Source of the DNA: Acanthococcus lagerstroemiae
Lineage: Eukaryota; Arthropoda; Insecta; Hemiptera; Eriococcidae
Assembly (NCBI GenBank): GCA_031841125.1
Contig: CM063111.1
Span: forward strand, 58,899,535-58,963,534
Direction of reading: 5' to 3'
DNA: 64,000 bases
Under the pieces are notes generated by a model. It saw only the letters and a program-made list of their open reading frames with translations, ran no database searches and was not told where the DNA came from. The position numbers and the translations under genes were made by a program. The first letter of the stretch is position 1, and every line of letters begins with the position of its first letter. Positions 1 to 10,560 of this stretch are shown piece after piece.

Positions 1-342
1 GGCATCAGAGTACCACTCGAAAAAGAATATACTCTACGTAAGAATGAGAAGAGTTTATAACGTTTCGATTTGCGTTATTTTGTGAACGGATTGTCAAACA
101 TGTTGATGACTGTGGAGAAATCACGGGGTACTTTGAGATCACCTGATCAATGACACGGATACACGAATCAGGGCTAGAGCCATAGGCCGACGAGGACCGA
201 CAATAATACTGACTGAACTTTTGTCGCTCCTAGCCGTTTCCAAGGTATTCTTCAGTGGCGAGCTAGAAAGGAGGACCTCGGTTAGAGCACTATATATCCA
301 AGTATATTAAGCCGCCGTTTTCAACCTGACCTTTTCCGTTGA

Positions 343-665
343 CTATAGCAGGCGTCCATTCGTTCTTGCCGTTTATCGAACGTTTTCGCGTATTCTGCCG
401 CCGGTAACGAGGAGAAAAACATCTACAGCACGGTGATGACTTCTTAATTTGTGTTGAATTGATGACTGGGTAAAGCTGCCTTCAGTTGAGGAAATAACCA
501 AAGGTCGCAGGGGGCAAGGTCGGGACTATACAGGGGGTGGGGGTGAATTGTGATTTTTCTAGAAGTTGTCACCGCGGCGCAGATGTTTTTCTCCTCGTTA
601 CCGGTGGCAGAATACGCGAAAACGTTCGATAAATGGCAAGAATGAATGGACGCCTGTATAGCCAT
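343..665. repeat. Inverted repeat enclosing a mariner transposase scrap
   Basis: Two arms of about 92 bp (343-433 and 572-665) are reverse complements with a few mismatches; both carry the stretch GGTAACGAGGAGAAAAACAT. The roughly 138-bp spacer holds a C-terminal piece of mariner-type transposase on the minus strand. The arms are longer than ordinary mariner terminal repeats (about 30 bp), so this may be a foldback rearrangement of a deleted copy rather than a standard element. No target duplication was resolved. Confidence 0.7.
444..554 (-). pseudogene. Mariner-like transposase, C-terminal fragment
   Basis: The minus-strand frame reads HPHPLYSPDLAPCDLWLFP, the signature around the third catalytic acidic residue of IS630/Tc1/mariner transposases (family pattern HPPYSPDLAPxDxxLFxxLK). 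Only about 37 codons of the roughly 345-codon family length remain and no upstream DD motifs are visible, so it cannot be active. The reading frame continues into the flanking inverted-repeat arm, which is not transposase-like. Cut-and-paste transposase ancestry is clear; the exact subfamily cannot be assigned. Confidence 0.8.
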
Positions 666-1626
666 GAATGGCGCTTACTTTGAAAAAGATATTCATGTAC
701 TTAATGAAGATGATGATTAATAAAAAATTTTGTAATCGTATGCTTTTTTCCTTCTTTAAAAAAAAATCTTTAAAAAACCTGGAGGGGTCAACGCATATGG
801 TTTCTTTCAAATTGGTCTGGAACTCCGAGTTTTCAATCAAATGAGCTCTGCGTGGTCTCAATCAATAGGTAGCTAATGAAACAAATTATTCCCCTACTGC
901 GTTAAAACGCCAATAGGTAGCGTTGGTGGGCTGTACAAATTTTATTCTCAGTTACTTAGCAACCGCCTATGTATAATCTGGAAAACCTGACTAACGTGGA
1001 AGTGGAAACTTTAAAAAAAAATATTTACAAAAAAATTGTCTAAAACGGAAAGGGACACATGTATTTTATTGATTTTTCTGTGATTTTTCCATGTTAGCAT
1101 AAGTTTCTTCAAGGTAGAATAATTTTGTTCCGTTATCTGCCGTACTGCGCTGCACAAAATTCTTGGTTGATATAAGTGAACTGTATCATCCTTGCCAGTA
1201 GTGTTCAGATGTACAGTACATGCACCACTATTACAATACTCTATTTTGTTCACCTGGCTAATGTGGAAAACCTGTCAACTATGGACATTTTTGGAGTGGT
1301 CCATTGAGTTTCCTCTATAGACAGGTTTCACTGCATAATAAATTCATGGGACATGTATACTGTTTGGCGTTTGGCAATACTTGTACATGTATATTTGTAT
1401 AGACCAGTGAGGTATGCGTCGGATCTAACGCTTCTTTTCCATACTGCAGGTAACACTGCATGACTTACGCTCCGCCTCCGTGTGAATTACCAACACAAAA
1501 ACACACTAGCATGTTCAACGCAACGAAACCTGGGCGTTTGGTTGCGTTCTGGAAGCGCTTTTTAAAGCGCTTCCGGCTCGGCTTGGCTACACATAAAACG
1601 TCAAAGTAGACAGTGAAACGTGATTA
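666..1626. other. Stretch with no recognisable feature
   Basis: AT-rich unique-looking sequence with short open frames only and no protein signature or clear repeat structure. Some of it may belong to the decayed transposon whose coding remnant starts near 1650. Confidence 0.4.
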
Positions 1627-1650
1627 TGTTTTTCTACTAGTCAACGCATT

Positions 1651-2250
1651 ATGATTGAATACTCCGTGTTTTTTTGCCCACATATTGAAAAACCGTTTTG
1701 GCGACTTACTCTTAATGAACAATTAGAAATTGTTAATGGTGGGAAACCTAAACCAGAATTACAATTTTTAAAAACTGAGCAAAAGAGAGGTGGTTCGAAT
1801 TTTACTAGATATTGTCACGTATCACAATATGAAAACATTTTATGTTTAACATGGTGGAAAACTGTTTTGTTGGCCATGTCTATTTAGGGACGTATTGATA
1901 GGGGGCAACTCCCCCCCCCCGTAAGAATTGGGAAAATTTACAATTCCAATCAGGCGGAGTTGGAAAAATCCAACAAACCAAAGGTTTTTTTTCTGTGATG
2001 TTTGGGAATTTTGAGTTGAGTCAGTTGGGAAAATCCAACAAATCAAAAGGTCTTTTTTTTTTTGCTTTGGTACTTGGTAATCTTGAGTTGAGTCAGTTGG
2101 GACTTTCACAATTTTGCCCTTCTCCCTACCAGGAAATACTCTTCGGTGGTTCATCCCTGTGTCTATTATTCCTCACAGAAAATAATAAATGCATATGGAA
2201 TGACCTTACACAGGGATACGACAAATTTAAATAATTTCATCAATGCTGTT
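1651..2250 (+). pseudogene. TTF-type zinc-finger (ZMYM1/hAT-like) coding remnant, interrupted
   Basis: An open frame from 1651 contains an FxRLTLNEQLEIVNGGKPKPEL-like segment, then after a frame slip (near 1850) GGKLFCWPCL, the hallmark of the TTF zinc finger of ZMYM1/DUF4371-like and hAT-related proteins (family pattern WLxGxxxxNxLFCWPCLLF). The coding sequence is split at 1885 by a 275-bp MITE and resumes at 2160 with CLLFLTENNKCIWNDL, which fits the expected residues after the finger. Only the finger region survives; the RNase H-like transposase core and hAT dimerisation domain are absent. It probably came from a transposon rather than a host gene. The frame slip, the insertion and the loss of the C-terminus make it a pseudogene. 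Confidence 0.7.
1885..2159 (-). mobile_element. hAT-type MITE, family A, copy 1
   Basis: Flanked by an exact 8-bp duplication TGTCTATT (1877-1884 and 2160-2167), the hAT target size. The right end reads ATCCCTG, and the left end is TAGGGACGTA with the first C of the consensus lost. The interior holds two units built on GAGTTGAGTCAGTTGG and AAATCCAACAAATC. It is homologous and inverted relative to the copy at 4406. It has no coding capacity and sits inside the TTF-finger frame. Confidence 0.88.
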
Positions 2251-2322
2251 TTGTAGTAGCATATGTTTTCATACTTTTATTCTGATTTTTACTTCACCTC
2301 GCTTGCCTTCTAGGAAAAATCA

Positions 2323-2335
2323 CCGCACGCCACTG
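2323..2335 (+). mobile_element. Possible hAT right terminus
   Basis: CCGCACGCCACTG has the form of a hAT 3' end (complement CAGTGGCGTGCGG). It lies about 85 bp past the TTF-finger remnant and could be the right end of the element that once carried it. A matching left end was not found, so the call is tentative. Confidence 0.25.
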
Positions 2336-2869
2336 CATAGAAGTATCAACGAGGTTCAGATCCAAATGAGTTTTGAAACAACCCCGATAAGGTTGAATGA
2401 AATTTGAGAATCTGAAAAGTTTCAGTCTTGAGACCTACCCGAATCTGAATTTACGAGTGTCAGTGATACTGAATAAGTACTGCTCAGTTCCGAAAGAGTC
2501 TGAATGAGTCTTATTAAGCACTGGTGGATCCATGAGAGGGTTGGGTCCAGGACGCCTTCCCTAACTCGTCACGCATTACAAAAAAATGGTACACACTTGC
2601 CCACCATTATCAAGTTTTCTTAAGCGGTTTTTTGGCACGAAGGGTTTGACACAAAAAAATCTACTCGTACTCATTTTTTGCAGGCATAAAGTATTTTGTT
2701 CTCATCCCCCCTCCCACATCCATAGTCGTGATCCTGGTCCCAATACTCTGATATCCGTATTATGTTATGCTTACTAAAGAGAGTCTGAATTAATATTTAA
2801 AAGAGTTTAGCTAGTGGCGGATTCAGAGAGTAATCCTGGAAAGGACAATTCAGAATGTGTATAAGAATT

Positions 2870-3640
2870 AGACAGTCTTTATCCCCTCCTGAATATTTTC
2901 ATGATTTTTATGCTCTCAAGATTGTAATTGAATGAGGAGAGAAGGGCGTTCTAAATGTTTGTGCTGCCGCTTGTTTTTCTTTATTAAGTGGCTTCCAGAT
3001 TGAGGAATGAAATTTTTTCAACTCGTAACATTTTCGAAAGGCTAAAAATTTGTAGAGAATTTCTAACATTCATCACAATACACTACAAAAATTTTATCTT
3101 TGGTAGTGGTCTATCCTAAGGACTGCCTAAGACTTTTCAATGCTGAAATTTTGATTTTCTTAGACTTACTACAAACTCTTTAGAAATTTTTAAACTGGTT
3201 TGAGGTTTGCTAAGACAGGTCAAAACTTGTATACGACTTCTTGCGTGATTCTTCCACACTTGATTAAGGTCCTTCAAAACATGATCAAAACTTTTTAAAA
3301 CGCTTTCGTAGTTATTTAAGGTTTATTAAGATTCGTATAAAGCGCTAAGGCTCTACAATGATCGTTTAAGACACTCACATTCTTATTTGAAACTCTATAA
3401 GGCTTTTTGTACAAGACTTACGACTTTTCTAGATTTGCTCAACATCTGTTCCACCAGACTTGATTAGGACTCTTCAAGACTTGATCAAGATTTTTAATGG
3501 ACTCTTTAATACTTAGACTTTTCAAGACAAGCTTCAGATGACTAATTACTGGCTCAAGATTCTGTGAGACTTCTCCGGACTTGCTTATAACTTTCAAGAC
3601 TATTCAATACATGCCTAAGATTGGTAGAATTTTATAGCAA
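2870..3640 (+). repeat. Degenerate AAGACTT array, block 1
   Basis: Words such as AAGACTTTTC, AAGACTTGATTA and AAGACTCTTC recur at intervals near 10-11 or 20-21 bp with heavy divergence. Other blocks of the same kind lie near 9.7, 16.3, 23, 34.4, 39.5, 40.8 and 47 kb. There is no coding signal, and the unit boundaries are too diverged to define. Confidence 0.6.
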
Positions 3641-4405
3641 CAAAAAGCAAAAGTTGAAAATATCGTTTTTAGAACAACATAATCGCTTGAGTAAGAGACA
3701 AATCTTGACATTAATATCTACATTAACTGTTTTTATACAGAGGCATACTGCGTGTTTCAGAACGAATAGATATCCCAGCAATGGGTGAGAACTGGAGGTA
3801 TAAAACTAGGTTATAATGGTTTTCAGTAATACGAGGCTAAGTGAGTAATTGAACCAACTAATATAAAAGTATCAATATCGATCTAAATCTTCCTGGAAAA
3901 GTATTTTTCTCTAGCCACTCCTACAAAGTAAAAAATTTTTCAGTACGTTGACTTAAAAAGGCATAATGAAGAAAGGGGTTGAAGGGGGATAGTGGGAACA
4001 TGTGTCTCCTCGTAATTTCCTAGAAACTGTACCTTATCTACTCTCAGTTTTGAGAGAAAAAATTCTGTAGGGTTCATCAAAAATCTCAATCCCTTCAAGT
4101 CGTACTGTCAGCTATTTAAGTGCTAATTATAAGTTGAGTGACTTTCAATAGGGGAGAAGTTGAAGGGTTGGGGGGCTGAGATTGCGAGCCAGGGTGTTAG
4201 ATGTTTGGTAGCGTTAATTTACTTTACCGCCCAATAACATACATTAGATGCAACGGACACTAAATATAAATAGGGAATTACTGAAATCTAAATAAATTAC
4301 CAGAAAATTCCCACAGTGCAAATTATGGTAAGTAATTTACCGTCGGCCACTTCAGTTGTGTCACGAACTACCACTGAACTTGTCTAACAGGGACTTAGAA
4401 GTTCC
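3641..4405. other. Stretch with no recognisable feature
   Basis: AT-rich sequence without open frames of note, RNA genes or clear repeats. Confidence 0.4.
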
Positions 4406-4724
4406 CAGGGATGTACCGAAGAGTTCTTCCTATGGAGGGGGGGGGGTAGAAATTGTGAAAGTCCCAACTGACTCAATTCAAAATTCCCAAGTATCAATGC
4501 AAAATAAGAAAAACCTTTTGATTTGTTAGATTTTTCCAACTTCTGAACTCAATTCCCAAGTATCAAAGCAAGGAAAAAAAAAAAAAAGGAAAAAAATACC
4601 TTTTAACGTTTTAACTTGTTGGATTTTCCCAACTCGCTTGACTGAAATGGTTAACTTTCCTAACTACTGGATAAAAAATTCCTGCCGGAGGTTGGTTGCC
4701 CCTCTCCCTGTCGGTACGTCCCTG
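4406..4724 (+). mobile_element. hAT-type MITE, family A, copy 2
   Basis: Terminal inverted repeats CAGGGATGTACCGA and TCGGTACGTCCCTG (one mismatch) bound a 319-bp element flanked by an exact 8-bp duplication GAAGTTCC (4398-4405 and 4725-4732). CAGGG ends with 8-bp duplications place it in the hAT superfamily. Inside are two diverged units of about 100 bp sharing CTCAATTC, CCCAAGTATCAA and ACCTTTT. It is non-coding and would depend on an autonomous hAT source. Confidence 0.93.
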
Positions 4725-5612
4725 GAAGTTCCACTCCAAAGGACTCTGTTAGCAAGGCCTTAAGCGTGTGACATGCCATTGAATTTACATGCACCCTCGC
4801 TCATAGTCTGAGCTTCTTAGCCCTCACCCTCTTTCGACATAGCGACATTCTTAATCAGTTGATTGTGAATGTGAAGATTTTGAATCATTGTTCACACGCT
4901 GTGTGAGATATAAACACATAATTCTAGGATAATCCTGATTTCATGTTGCATAATTTTACTCAAGTATGATGATTCTTGGAATTTCAAAGGCCAATTATAG
5001 GAAAACAGTGAGGGCCATTTAAACCATGTCTCGTCAGCTTAATTGTAAAACCTTCTAAGTGCAACTGTGCAAATTTTGCAGGAGAGACAAAAAACATTGA
5101 GGAGGGCCACTTATTCAAATGTTAAACATATTTCATTCTTTCTTAAAAAATTGTAAAGATGTTTTAGAATGATTTGGCTATTATCATAGAGTGCGGTACA
5201 GTCACTTTTATCTCAATCAATAAAAAAGTCATTTTGCCGAAATTGGCACTTAGAAGGTTTTATAATTGAGCTGACAATGTTCAGAATCAGCGTGAAAAGA
5301 CAGTCTAGGAAAGTTCCTTTGCGTAATTTTTTTTTTTCTTCTTTTAAGATTTGAATTTTTCAATACCGCACTTTCAAATACCAGAAACTCAATTTTCAAC
5401 ATAGGATTGCCTTTTTCTTCTTCTTTTTTAAATTAAAAATATATTCTAATTTTATGGAACACGACGGTGGTATTCACCTCATCTTCTCTTATAAAGACGA
5501 TTCCCGGTAGTGAAGTGTTTGCTGACGAATCTCTTATGTGAATCCTGTGCTGAGCTTCGAGGCCCCGGGACACGTGTTAAAATTATTTTAAAAATCACAT
5601 TCCATAGGATAA
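4725..5612. other. Stretch with no recognisable feature
   Basis: AT-rich; around 5030-5280 it contains two related phrases (GTCAGCTTAATTGTAAAACC at about 5034 and an inverted GGTTTTATAATTGAGCTGAC near 5254) that could be the ends of a 240-bp inverted-repeat element without visible target duplication. Nothing coding. Confidence 0.35.
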
Positions 5613-5712
5613 TGTTTGGTGGAGCGTATGGCGGTGCACGTATGCCAAAGTGGCTCTCCAGACACCGCACCCCTGGCCTACCCTTTCGAGTATTGCATCA
5701 GTGACCAGAGTC
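5613..5712 (+). repeat. Dispersed repeat family V, short copy
   Basis: Shares GGAGCGTATGGCGGTGCACG, ACACCGCACCCCTGGCC and CCCTTTCGAGTATTGCATCA with copies at 20805, 22311 and 49984 (inverted). The copy is diverged and lacks the distal half seen at 20805 and 22311. The class is unknown, but it carries the CCCTTTCGAG module also present in the SINE of this window. Confidence 0.7.
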
Positions 5713-7699
5713 TTTCATAGGATAAGAAAAAATTTCCGAGGTTGGCCCGGCCAGTTTTGAAAATTTTTAAATATTCAGTATGCATCTTTAGTTCCGCTAT
5801 TAGCAGGTCTAAGACTACTCAAGTGAAAGGGGAAATGATATTTCGCGAAGAAGCATTCTTCAATCGTATTTGAATCAGAAAAGAATCGTCAAAATTGAAG
5901 CATTTCGACAGGGCGAAGATTTGAGAGCAAAGAGTTTACCGGCGAAGAATTTGCCAGACATCCCCGGCGGAATCCTTCAAAATTGTTTAATTTCAAAAAC
6001 ATTTGGCTGGTGCGGGGTGAAATTACTATGGGAGCAAAACATTTCAGAAATCGTTAAATTTTTTGGCCACCCAATTGCTCTTCCTGAAATCATCTGTAGA
6101 CCAACTGTGTGGTGAAGCAGTGATGGAGAGGAATTGTTATTTTGACCCCAAATTTGAATCATGGGTAAAAGACATGCTGTTCAGTGATGTGGATGAAGGT
6201 ATCCTCATTCAAAAATCAGATGTTGGCGCTATTTTTGAGCGGCCCTGGCATGGAAAAATGAAGAGGGATTTTTTTTTGCTCCTGGAGAAATACGTGGGCA
6301 CTTGAAAGTCCTTTTGTTGCTTGTGATAAGTTCAACCGTTCGAAGACTCAGAGTATGGACTTGATGCATATTTTGCATATTATGAAGGAATTGTTGTGTT
6401 CAGCGAATATGTTAAAGAGTGACAATTCCGAAACAAAAACATAATATTATGTTTTTGTGAGAAGCATCAACAATTTTATTTTCAAATGCCAAACCAATGT
6501 CAAATTTTGTATAGGAACTGCGAAAGAAAATTGCCGCCTACATTCAAGGCCGATTTAAAAACGTCGCAATCACGTTTTCGTCTTCGAGTGCGAATCTATA
6601 TTTCGCCGAATGGGTTAGACCTACATACTCGTATCTCGACCGGACCGAGGAAATCCAACCCCGGATATAAAATAACCCCGCTTTTTAAAAATATTCTTCA
6701 TTCGTCTCTCATACTCGTTTAAATAGCGACAAACATTCGACTGTATTTCTGTTCCCACGAGGATTTCCCGACGTATGGAATCGTCTACGTTGTTCCTCGC
6801 TTATTTATTGTTTTTTTTTTCTCTCGAATTCGAGATGTTCCATCTCAGTTTGGCGATGGTGTAATTCCGATACGTGACGAAGCCGTTTCCACAGGATCTG
6901 CCTCTCGAGCAGATGACGCGAATTCGGAAGGCTTTTATGTTCTCAAGTACGCTGGAGTGTCTTATTTGATGGCTCTTCTCCGGCTTGGATAAGCCGCGAA
7001 ATCCTCAACAGTAAAATGGCTATCGATATTGAACGTGGTTGTTGTTTCACAAAGTGACACAGTTTCGATTTGCAGGTTGGTATGAGATTGAGGGTCAGTA
7101 AATAAATTTCGAGCTATACTTACTCAATACACTTCGATGTTTAAAACAAAATATTTGCAATAGGTCGATTTTGATTCACTTTTAGTAACCAAAATTCGCC
7201 TAAATGTCGGTGGTAAAAATACGTAGCAAGTGGAATCTAAAAAAACTGCGCAACCGGTTCGCGAGCAGACAATCGTTCTAAGATATTTTGTATGTAGTAG
7301 GCGTACTAGCATCAAATTCATACAACACGAAATTTTGTCGTTGTCGAAAAGCTTTCAAGTACGAATCATTTTTGGCAATTACATCCACCTCTCTACACCC
7401 TAAATTGGTGTCCCAACCGAAAATAAAAGTTTAATACAAGCTGAGCAGACGCCAGTTCATAAGGGTAAATGAGCAACAAGCGGATACGCTGTGGAAGTAA
7501 TGTAGTCAGTTGCCCCTTGTAGGTAGAAAAATTGAAATTGGGAAATGCTTAATGGCGAACTTTTACAGAGCTTTAAATAGGTCTGTTAGAGTTTTCAAGA
7601 ATCTCCAGGAACTTTAAACAAGTATGAAAGAATCCTGAAAGTCGTAAATGAGTCGTTAAAAGTCCTACAAAGTTAGAAAATCGAAACCTCTTAGCCGTG
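5713..7699. other. Unassigned stretch with short open frames
   Basis: Two overlapping plus-strand frames near 5870-6305 look somewhat protein-like (for example SVDQLCGEAVMERNCYF and FESWVKDMLFSDVDEG), but I recognise no family and the frame breaks several times. A decayed transposon gene is possible. The rest, to about 7700, shows nothing I can name. Confidence 0.3.
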
Positions 7700-9630
7700 G
7701 GAGAAGGTGTGGGGACAGTTCCTTCTATAATTTGAAATTTTAGAAAGTTAGTTAACTGAACAAATGCACACTTGGCTAAACTACAGGGTGTCTACAAGGT
7801 CAGGAAGTCAGGATAACGTCAGGAATTTCGAGGAATTTACTGAAAGGTCTGGAATAAATTAGTAAATGACCATCCAATGGAAAATTCTGTTAGAAATCTC
7901 GTAATAAGAATAAATTAAAATCAAGAAATAATATTGCATGAACGTAATGAATTCATACAGGAAACCCCTTCCTCCAAAGACTTTTATATATGGATTCTAC
8001 AAATACAAAAAAGAAGGTCAGGAAAAAAATTCTGAGGAGTCTGTAGACTCCCTGAACTAGATATGTTACGAGCTTCTTTTCTTTTACTTTTTTTGCTTCA
8101 GGATTTGGGAATTTCAGTTTTCAATTGGACTCATCCCCCCCCCTCCCCATAGTCTGGAATTTTTCTAGAATTGATACACTTAGCAGCTACAGACGACAAA
8201 AGTAAACATATTGGCGAGCTTCTCTTTTTTCCAGCTTTTTTGATAAGAGGGTTGGAGAGGAGGGTCGACTACCTTTAAATTTTCATTTTTAGTTTTAGTA
8301 GACTTTCCTATAGTTTCAGTAGTGCATATGGAATGTCGTTATGGGAGGGGCTGAATGTCATACAAAGAATGTTGAGAGTAGTAATCAAAGGTTAGATATT
8401 GCGTTAAGAAAACACCAGGATCTTTTTGAAGGGGAGAGGAACCCTCTGTGAAAGCAAGCAGAAATGAGGTGTTCGCGAACAACCCATGGTAAATTTTTCA
8501 AATTTTAAGCAAAACGTGTATTAGAAAAGGCAGTTTTCTTAACTTGAAGGAGTCTTTCTCTTGATATGAGTTCGATGAAAATACCATGAAAATCTAGTGT
8601 AACCTTGATGGCTCTGGAAAGGGCTAATCAATCAGCTGTTGTATAATTAATAATATTTCAAAAGCGGGTAAAGTTAATAGTTGCATTAGCAAAATTTATA
8701 ATAATGTAAGATTTTCTTGCTTGACGATTTTGAAATTATTGTTCAGTTGATACTCCCAACCCTTATAATCTGAAATTTTTCAAAATAGATAAGCTTAGCA
8801 GGTGCGTTAGAATTCTAAGGTTTTTTTTAATTGCTTGACGATTTTTGAATTTTGCTTTTCAGTAGGAAACCCCCTCTCCTAATTTGAAAATTTTCAAGAG
8901 TTTGTAAACTTAGTAGCTGTTGTTGGTAGAAGGAAAAATGTTGCAAGCTTCACTTTTTTAGGGTCGGCCATCTTGTAATTTTATTTGTTTTTGGAATGCT
9001 CCCTTTTCCATTTTCCATCAGTTTCACGAGCGGATTTAGGATTTAATTCTGAGAGGAGCTAAGCGCCGTAAACATGTAATTAAGGGTATGAGCTCAGCTG
9101 AGGAGTTAATATACGAGTGTTGAAAGAAAAATGTGCAAGGAATTTTCAAGGGGGAGAGGGGTCCCTATGAAAACAGTAAGAAATCGGGTATTCGCAAGCA
9201 AACGACAGCACATTTTTCAAATTTTAGGTTGAAGAAATATTGGGAAACTTTCAAGTTGAAGGAGCCTCTCTCCTGTTGAATGGTCAGAAATGCTTTCCTT
9301 TTTTTTATTATTTTAACATGATACCCAAAGTGAGGTCAATGGCTTTTGGAGGAACTAACCTCCACTCTTCCTCTCTTTGCCATAAGCCTGCTCTGAATTC
9401 GCCGCAGTATAGTTTGAAATTCTTCAGGAGTGAGTAAATGGGGCATTTGCAGTTGACAAAGTTTAAAAAATGTTGTTTGGTTTTTTGTTTTGCTTGGTGC
9501 TTTCTGAAATGTTAATTTTTTTATGAATACTTTCTCCTCTTTCTCTATAATTTGAAATTTTTCAGGAGTTATTAAAGTTTTATGGTAATTAAAAAATTGT
9601 AAGTTTTTTTGAGCCGGCGATCTTGGAATC
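7700..9630 (+). repeat. Diverged interspersed repeat, about six units
   Basis: A phrase of the form CCCCTCTCCTAATTTGAAATTTTTCA followed by GTAAACTTAGCAGCTG recurs near 7720, 8140, 8755, 8867, 9400 and 9535. It is linked to recurring 'cttttttgagccggcgatctt'-like and 'ggggagaggaaccct'-like segments. Spacing is irregular (about 110-600 bp). It looks like an old tandem array broken by insertions; no coding function is supported. Confidence 0.5.
7784..8054. mobile_element. Candidate hAT-like MITE with CAGGGTGTCTACA ends
   Basis: Left end CAGGGTGTCTACA and right end TGTAGACTCCCTG are inverted with one mismatch, enclosing 271 bp rich in GTCAGGAA and CAGGAAT phrases. The flanks share only AACTA, so an 8-bp duplication is not demonstrated. 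It lies inside the diverged repeat region. Confidence 0.5.
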
Positions 9631-9714
9631 ATAAATGCAAAAATTCAAACTTGATACCGCCTTAGAAAACAATTGCTTTGTCAGGGCCCTGTTCAGAAGG
9701 GGTCCTAAGACGTC

Positions 9715-10560
9715 GCGATCAAGCCTTGAAGAATTTCAATCAAGTCTGGAAGAATCTTGAGCAAGTTTGAAAGAATCATAGAGAGTCTTAAGTAAGACGT
9801 GAACAGTTTTAGTGCATCTTGAGGAAAAAACAACTTGAAATAGCTTCAAAAAGCCTCTATACTTGTCTTAAACAAATACATAAGAGAAGCTTTATAAAAT
9901 CTTGAAGATGATTTACGTATACGAGAAGGGTAATTGGGAACTTCTGTCCATGGCCTGACCTCTACTAAGGGGTCTGAGCGTTTTAGAATTCTATTTTCTT
10001 AACATATATAAATATTAAAAGTTATTATAAAACCCACAATTTTCCTACCGAAAACCATTGAAAATGAAACAAAAGTTTTCACATATTTGACTAATTTTTC
10101 GAAGGATCAGGACGCAGAACAGGTATTATCCCGGATCTGGATATTTTTCTCAGTCCTGGTCTTGATTAAGTTCTAAAGAGTCTTCTTATTAATGGTGTTT
10201 TAGAGTCGCAAAAAGTCTATAAAGAATCTTGAACAGTCAGTGAAATTTGAAGAAATGCTTTTCAGAGTCTTGAACAATTTTTAAAGATGTTTGAGTAAGC
10301 ATTGAAGAGCTTTAGCTAGTTTTAATAAATCTTAGAATCTTTTAGGAAGTCTTAGAAACTGATAAGGACCCCGAAGAGCTGTGAGGATTCTAGAAAGAAT
10401 TAAGTGTGAAAGAGTCATATTAAGTCATAAACCAGCTCCAGTAAATTTTTGGCAGTCTTAAATAAGGCTTGTAACCGTCTTGAAATCCCTGGAGAAATTT
10501 CAAAAAGTTTGCAAAATTCTTAGATGAGCATTTGGGATTGAAGAATCTTAATTAGTTTTG
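9715..10560 (-). repeat. Degenerate AAGACTT array, block 2 (inverted)
   Basis: The complementary word AGTCTTGAA and variants (GAGTCTTGAACA, GTCTTAAATAAG, AATCTTGAG) recur every 10-30 bp, so the array is inverted relative to block 1. No coding signal. Confidence 0.6.

Noticed and set aside
5034..5273. Short inverted phrases suggesting a MITE
   Set aside because: No target duplication and only about 20 bp of paired ends; mentioned but not called as an element.
6063..6305. Protein-like frame near 6.1 kb
   Set aside because: No family recognised and frequent frame breaks; kept only as an unassigned stretch.
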